Source: Pseudomonas sp. SST3 (GTDB taxonomy: Bacteria; Pseudomonadota; Gammaproteobacteria; Pseudomonadales; Pseudomonadaceae). Taken from it: DNA of 64,000 nt. Position 1 is the stretch's first letter. Every line of letters starts with the position of its first letter. The DNA is taken from positions 33 to 64,032 of the forward strand of contig NZ_QORI02000011.1 in NCBI RefSeq assembly GCF_003325755.1, in the 5' to 3' direction. Positions 60,298 through 64,000 of the stretch are shown in pieces. A program made the position numbers and the translations under genes. Under the pieces are notes generated by a model. That model was not told the DNA's origin. It made no database searches and was given only the letters and a program-made list of their open reading frames with translations.

Positions 60298-60905
60298 CCG
60301 AGTCCAGCGAACGCGACGAACGCCACAAGGCGCGCATGCAGCGCAAGAAGGCGCTGGTCGATCAGAAAATTGCCGAAGCTCAGGAAGAGTACGGTCTGCT
60401 GCTGGTCCATACGGGCAACGGCAAGGGCAAAAGCAGCTCCGCCTTCGGCATGGTCGCTCGAGCGCTCGGCCATGGCATCAAAGTCGGTGTGGTGCAGTTC
60501 ATCAAGGGCGCGGCCAGCACCGGTGAGGAGACCTTTTTCCGGCGCTTCCCTGACGAGGTCAGCTACCACGTGATGGGTGAAGGCTTCACCTGGGAAACCC
60601 AGGACCGTCAGCGTGATATCGCCAAGGCGCATGAAGCCTGGGCAGTGGCCGCCGAGTTGCTGGCTGACCCGAGTATTGGGTTGGTGGTGCTCGATGAGCT
60701 GAACATTGCGCTGAAATACGGCTACCTCGATCTCTACCCTGTGCTCGCCGACATCGAGTCCCGACCCATGCTGCAACACGTAGTGGTCACCGGACGAGGC
60801 GCGCCGCCGAAGCTGATCGAGGCGGCCGACACGGTCACCGAGATGAACCTCGTCAAGCATGCGTTCAAGGCTGGGGTGAAGGCGCAGAAAGGGGTGGAGT
60901 TCTGA
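60294..60905 (+). CDS. cobO: Cob(I)yrinic acid a,c-diamide adenosyltransferase CobO
   Basis: 203 residues. P-loop HTGNGKGKSSSAFG, then IKGAASTGEE, GEGFTWETQD and LDELNIALKYGYL, the BtuR/CobO family pattern. Attaches the adenosyl group to the cobalt of corrinoids in the cytoplasm. ATGA overlap with the btuM-like gene. Confidence 0.95.
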   Translation: MTESSERDERHKARMQRKKALVDQKIAEAQEEYGLLLVHTGNGKGKSSSAFGMVARALGHGIKVGVVQFIKGAASTGEETFFRRFPDEVSYHVMGEGFTWETQDRQRDIAKAHEAWAVAAELLADPSIGLVVLDELNIALKYGYLDLYPVLADIESRPMLQHVVVTGRGAPPKLIEAADTVTEMNLVKHAFKAGVKAQKGVEF

Positions 60906-61059
60906 TGCCGATGCCCGAGACCGTTGCGGAGCGTTGTGCAGGGTGGATGACCTTTTATACCTCCGCCATTGCCGGCGGTGGATGGGTAGAGCGTCACCCA
61001 CCCTACGGTGTCGCGCCGCTTGTACGTGAATCGACTCCCGTCAGGATCGGGGTCGCACG

Positions 61060-62355
61060 ATGAACGCGCCGCGCCAGTGTCCAGCTCTGTTGATTGCCGC
61101 ACCAGCCTCGGGACAAGGCAAGACGACGGTGACTGCGGGCCTTGCCCGTTTGCACCGACGCCAGGGCAAACGCGTGCGAGTGTTCAAGTGTGGTCCGGAT
61201 TTTCTCGATCCGATGGTGCTGGCCCACGCCAGCAGCAATCCCGTCTACCAGCTCGATCTATGGATGGTCGGCGAAGCGCAAAGCCGGCGCTTGCTATGGG
61301 AAGCGGCGGGCGAGGCGGATCTGATTCTGATCGAAGGCGTCATGGGGCTGTTCGACGGTACGCCGTCAGCTGCTGATCTGGCGCGACATTTCGGCATTCC
61401 GATTCTGGCCGTGGTGGATGGCTCGGCCATGGCACAGACCTTCGGTGCGCTGGCGCATGGTCTGGCCAGTTATCAGCCGGATCTGCCGTTCGCGGGTGTA
61501 CTCGCCAACCGGGTCGGCAGCAGCCGCCATGGTGACATTCTCCGCGATTGTCTGCCGGATCATATCGGCTGGTTTGGTGCGCTACCGCGCAGCGAGGCGG
61601 TCAGCCTGCCGAGTCGCCACCTCGGTTTGGTGCAAGCGCAGGAACTGACGGATCTGGATGCGCGTCTAGACGCCGGCGCCGATGCGTTGGAGACAAGTGC
61701 GGATTGCAAGCTGCCGGAACCGGTTTCCTTTGCGCCGCCCTGTGCTGTCGAGCTGTCGCCGTTATTGCAGGGGGTGCGTATTGGCGTGGCGTGCGATGCG
61801 TCGTTCGCCTTCGTCTACCAGGCCAATCTCGATCTGCTGCAGGCGCTCGGTGCCGAGCTGCGGTTTTTCTCTCCGCTGAGTTCTGCTCAGCTGCCGGTAG
61901 TGGACAGCCTGTACTTGCCAGGCGGTTACCCCGAGCTGCATCTGCGCGCACTCGCTGGCAACCGCGCCATGGGCGAGGCCATTCGCGCGCACCATGTTGC
62001 GGGTAAGCCGATACTGGCGGAATGCGGCGGCATGCTCTATCTGTTCGACCGGCTGACTGATCAGACCGGCGCCCGTGGAACGATGCTCGGCCTGCTGCCG
62101 GGCGAAGCGCAGATGCAAAAGCGCCTGACCGCGCTGGCGCTGCAGGAAGTTGAGCTGCCTGAAGGGCGTTTGCGTGGGCACACCTTTCACCATTCGTCCC
62201 TCGATTCGAGCCTGCAACCGGTTGCCCGCGGCGAATGCCCGAACTACAAGCGAACGGCCGAGGCGGTATACCGGCAGGGACGGCTGACAGCGTCCTATAT
62301 CCACTTTTACCTGCCGTCCAATCCTGTGGCGGCTGCCGCTCTGTTCAAGCCATGA
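61060..62355 (+). CDS. cobB: Cobyrinate a,c-diamide synthase CobB
   Basis: 431 residues. N-terminal ATP-binding APASGQGKTTVTAGLARLH and C-terminal amidotransferase domain with AECGGMLYLF (Cys nucleophile) and HTFHHSSL. Amidates two side chains of the corrin ring using glutamine and ATP. Preceded by a 154-base gap with a REP-like palindrome; its stop overlaps the next start (ATGA). Confidence 0.94.
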   Translation: MNAPRQCPALLIAAPASGQGKTTVTAGLARLHRRQGKRVRVFKCGPDFLDPMVLAHASSNPVYQLDLWMVGEAQSRRLLWEAAGEADLILIEGVMGLFDGTPSAADLARHFGIPILAVVDGSAMAQTFGALAHGLASYQPDLPFAGVLANRVGSSRHGDILRDCLPDHIGWFGALPRSEAVSLPSRHLGLVQAQELTDLDARLDAGADALETSADCKLPEPVSFAPPCAVELSPLLQGVRIGVACDASFAFVYQANLDLLQALGAELRFFSPLSSAQLPVVDSLYLPGGYPELHLRALAGNRAMGEAIRAHHVAGKPILAECGGMLYLFDRLTDQTGARGTMLGLLPGEAQMQKRLTALALQEVELPEGRLRGHTFHHSSLDSSLQPVARGECPNYKRTAEAVYRQGRLTASYIHFYLPSNPVAAAALFKP

Positions 62356-63002
62356 ACGAGCACGCCTTTACCGAGGAGCAGCGCGCCGGGGTCTACCGGG
62401 CGATCGCCGAGCGTCGCGATATGCGCCACTTCAACGGCGGCGAGGTCCCGCCTGAGGTTCTGGCGCGCTTGCTCGAAGCCGCGCATCAGGGGCCAAGCGT
62501 TGGGTTGATGCAACCTTGGCGGTTCATCCGTATTCGCCACACAGAGTTGCGTCTGGCCATCGCTGAATTGGTCGAGCGGGAGCGGGTTCGCACAGCCGAC
62601 GCGTTGGGAGAACGCGGTCGTGAATTCATGCAGCTGAAGGTCGAGGGCATCACAGAGTGCGCCGAAGTGCTGGTCGTTGCCCTGATGGACAATCGTGACG
62701 CGCACATTTTCGGCCGACGCACCATGCCGCAGATGGACTTGGCATCCGCCGCCTGCGCTATCCAGAATCTCTGGCTCGCTGCGCGGGCGGAGGGCCTGGG
62801 GATGGGCTGGGTTTCACTGTTCGATCCGCAGGCATTGGCCGAGCTATTGCAAATGCCGGCCGGCGCCGAGCCGGTGGCCGTGATCTGCCTCGGGCCGGTC
62901 GGGCGGTTCTACCCCGCGCCCATGCTCGCCTTGCAGGGTTGGGTCCAGCCGCGCCCACTTGCAGAGCTGCTGTTTGAAGACCGGTGGGAACAGTTACCGT
63001 GA
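62352..63002 (+). CDS. bluB: 5,6-Dimethylbenzimidazole synthase BluB
   Basis: 216 residues from ATG 62352. Nitroreductase-like flavin fold with [38 protein letters not shown], and [12 protein letters not shown]. Converts reduced FMN and oxygen to the lower ligand of B12. Oxygen-dependent, which fits the aerobic-type pathway here. Overlaps the cobB end. Confidence 0.94.
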   Translation: MNEHAFTEEQRAGVYRAIAERRDMRHFNGGEVPPEVLARLLEAAHQGPSVGLMQPWRFIRIRHTELRLAIAELVERERVRTADALGERGREFMQLKVEGITECAEVLVVALMDNRDAHIFGRRTMPQMDLASAACAIQNLWLAARAEGLGMGWVSLFDPQALAELLQMPAGAEPVAVICLGPVGRFYPAPMLALQGWVQPRPLAELLFEDRWEQLP

Positions 63003-63910
63003 GCCTGGTGCTGAGTTGTCTCGCCGGGATCGGGTTGGATGCATGGCTGGGCGAGCCGCGGCGCGCTCATCCATTGGTGATGTTCGGACAATTCGCTGAC
63101 CGTTTGGAGCAGCAGTTCAACGGCCCGGCTGGTCGCGGCTGGCGAAGCCACGGCGTCACAGCCTGGTGCCTGGCGGTGTTGCCCCTAGCCCTTGCCGCCT
63201 GGTTATTGAGCCTGTTGCCTGGGATTGGCTGGCTGATCGAGATCCTGCTGCTATACGTTGCGCTTGGCCTGCGCAGCCTGGGCGAGCACCTGCTGCCGGT
63301 CGCGAACGCTCTGCGCAATGGCGACCTGACCGAGGCGCGTCGACGCGTCGGATTTATCGTCAGCCGCGACCCGAGCGGGCTGGACGAGCAGGGCGTGGCC
63401 CGTGCGGCGACCGAGTCGGCCCTGGAAAACGGAAGCGATGCGGTATTCGCCGCGCTGTTCTGGTTCGCGGTGGCCGGTGCGCCGGGCGTCGTGCTGTACC
63501 GCTTGAGCAATACCCTGGACGCCATGTGGGGTTATCGCAATCAGCGCTTCGAACGCTTTGGTTGGGCCGCCGCACGTATCGATGACGTGCTGAATTTCGT
63601 ACCGGCCCGGCTGGTTGCCCTGACGTATGCCGTACTAGGGCAGACGCGAAAAGCCTGGCGCTGCTGGCGACAGCAGGCACCGTTGTGGGACAGCCCCAAC
63701 GCAGGTCCGGTGATGGCGGCTGGTGCTGGAGCATTGGGCGTTTCGCTGGGCGGGCCGGCGATCTATCACGGTGAGGTGCACCATCGCCCAACGTTGGGTG
63801 TAGGCGAAGCACCGCAGGCGCGCGATATCGAGCGTGCACTGGATATGGTCTGGGCTGGCGTTGGCGTCTGGCTGTTGGTCCTGTTACTTGGAGATTGGCT
63901 ACATGCTTGA
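62999..63910 (+). CDS. cobD: Adenosylcobinamide-phosphate synthase CobD (CbiB)
   Basis: 303 residues from GTG 62999, overlapping the bluB stop (GTGA). Membrane protein with [18 protein letters not shown] at the start, [20 protein letters not shown] and [14 protein letters not shown], typical CobD/CbiB motifs. Links aminopropanol (phosphate) to the corrin ring. Confidence 0.94.
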   Translation: MSLVLSCLAGIGLDAWLGEPRRAHPLVMFGQFADRLEQQFNGPAGRGWRSHGVTAWCLAVLPLALAAWLLSLLPGIGWLIEILLLYVALGLRSLGEHLLPVANALRNGDLTEARRRVGFIVSRDPSGLDEQGVARAATESALENGSDAVFAALFWFAVAGAPGVVLYRLSNTLDAMWGYRNQRFERFGWAAARIDDVLNFVPARLVALTYAVLGQTRKAWRCWRQQAPLWDSPNAGPVMAAGAGALGVSLGGPAIYHGEVHHRPTLGVGEAPQARDIERALDMVWAGVGVWLLVLLLGDWLHA

Positions 63911-64000
63911 GCACGGCGGCCGCTTGCGCGCGGCGGCGCAGGCGTTCGGCATCCCGCTGTCGGATTGGCTCGACCTGTCGACGGGCATCGCGCCTTATGG
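63903..64000 (+). CDS. cobC: Threonine-phosphate decarboxylase CobC, cut by window end
   Basis: Starts at ATG 63903, overlapping the cobD stop. The visible 32 residues, [18 protein letters not shown] and [12 protein letters not shown], are the beginning of the PLP-dependent CobC (Salmonella CobD) enzyme, which makes aminopropanol phosphate. The rest is outside the window. Confidence 0.9.
   Translation, partial: MLEHGGRLRAAAQAFGIPLSDWLDLSTGIAPY

Overview
The window is a stretch of a high-GC gammaproteobacterial chromosome, most likely the Pseudomonas stutzeri (Stutzerimonas) group. The supporting features are an MSHA pilus cluster, a periplasmic nitrate reductase operon (napEDABC), an oxygen-dependent type of cobalamin gene cluster, and a phosphite-oxidation operon whose dehydrogenase reads as the P. 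stutzeri type. No rRNA or tRNA gene was recognised.

Left chromosomal arm (1-17.2 kb): the end of an MSHA pilin cluster (mshD', mshO, mshP and a frameshifted mshQ), a META-domain lipoprotein, a dienelactone hydrolase family protein, napEDABC with an Anr/Dnr-type promoter, an MFS transporter, SprT, two Yip1-family membrane proteins, a DnaJ-related protein, and the first 43 codons of ttcA.

Genomic island (17,219-49,111; about 31.9 kb): ttcA, the tRNA 2-thiocytidine gene, is cut exactly in its PP-loop codons (SGGKDS) by a mobile element. The left end encodes three large tyrosine recombinases and a small coiled-coil protein in one overlapping operon, which is the arrangement of GInt elements (ginABCD; functional relatives of Tn554 TnpABC). 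Cargo, left to right: a methyltransferase / helicase / GIY-YIG nuclease restriction-like module with an XRE controller; a second helicase operon; BPSL0761 and DUF6088 genes; an XRE-ImmA/IrrE pair; the phosphite uptake and oxidation operon ptxABCDE; a VOC protein; a CsoR-controlled HupE/histidine-rich metal cassette with a clear operator; and an orphan Mrr-like nuclease. The AT-rich right end carries a complete, divergent ttcA, so the element appears to replace the gene it destroys. The 6-bp core (GGCAAG at the left, GGGAAG at the right) is flanked on the element side by TTATA/TATAA arms.

Right chromosomal arm (49.1-64 kb): the orphaned 3' part of ttcA followed by decayed tandem copies of its own 3' end; a DAHP synthase preceded by an aromatic-codon leader peptide and a perfect terminator (a likely attenuator); a glycosylase-like gene, a sirtuin, two NlpC/P60 lipoproteins, an HNH protein, NhaD and a phosphoesterase; then a cobalamin riboswitch and the B12 cluster btuB, btuM-like, cobO, cobB, bluB, cobD and the start of cobC.

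Three genes (mshQ, ginC and a Yip1 gene) are interrupted by single-base shifts in short homopolymers. These may be real or may be sequencing errors; for ginC, programmed -1 frameshifting is a third possibility.
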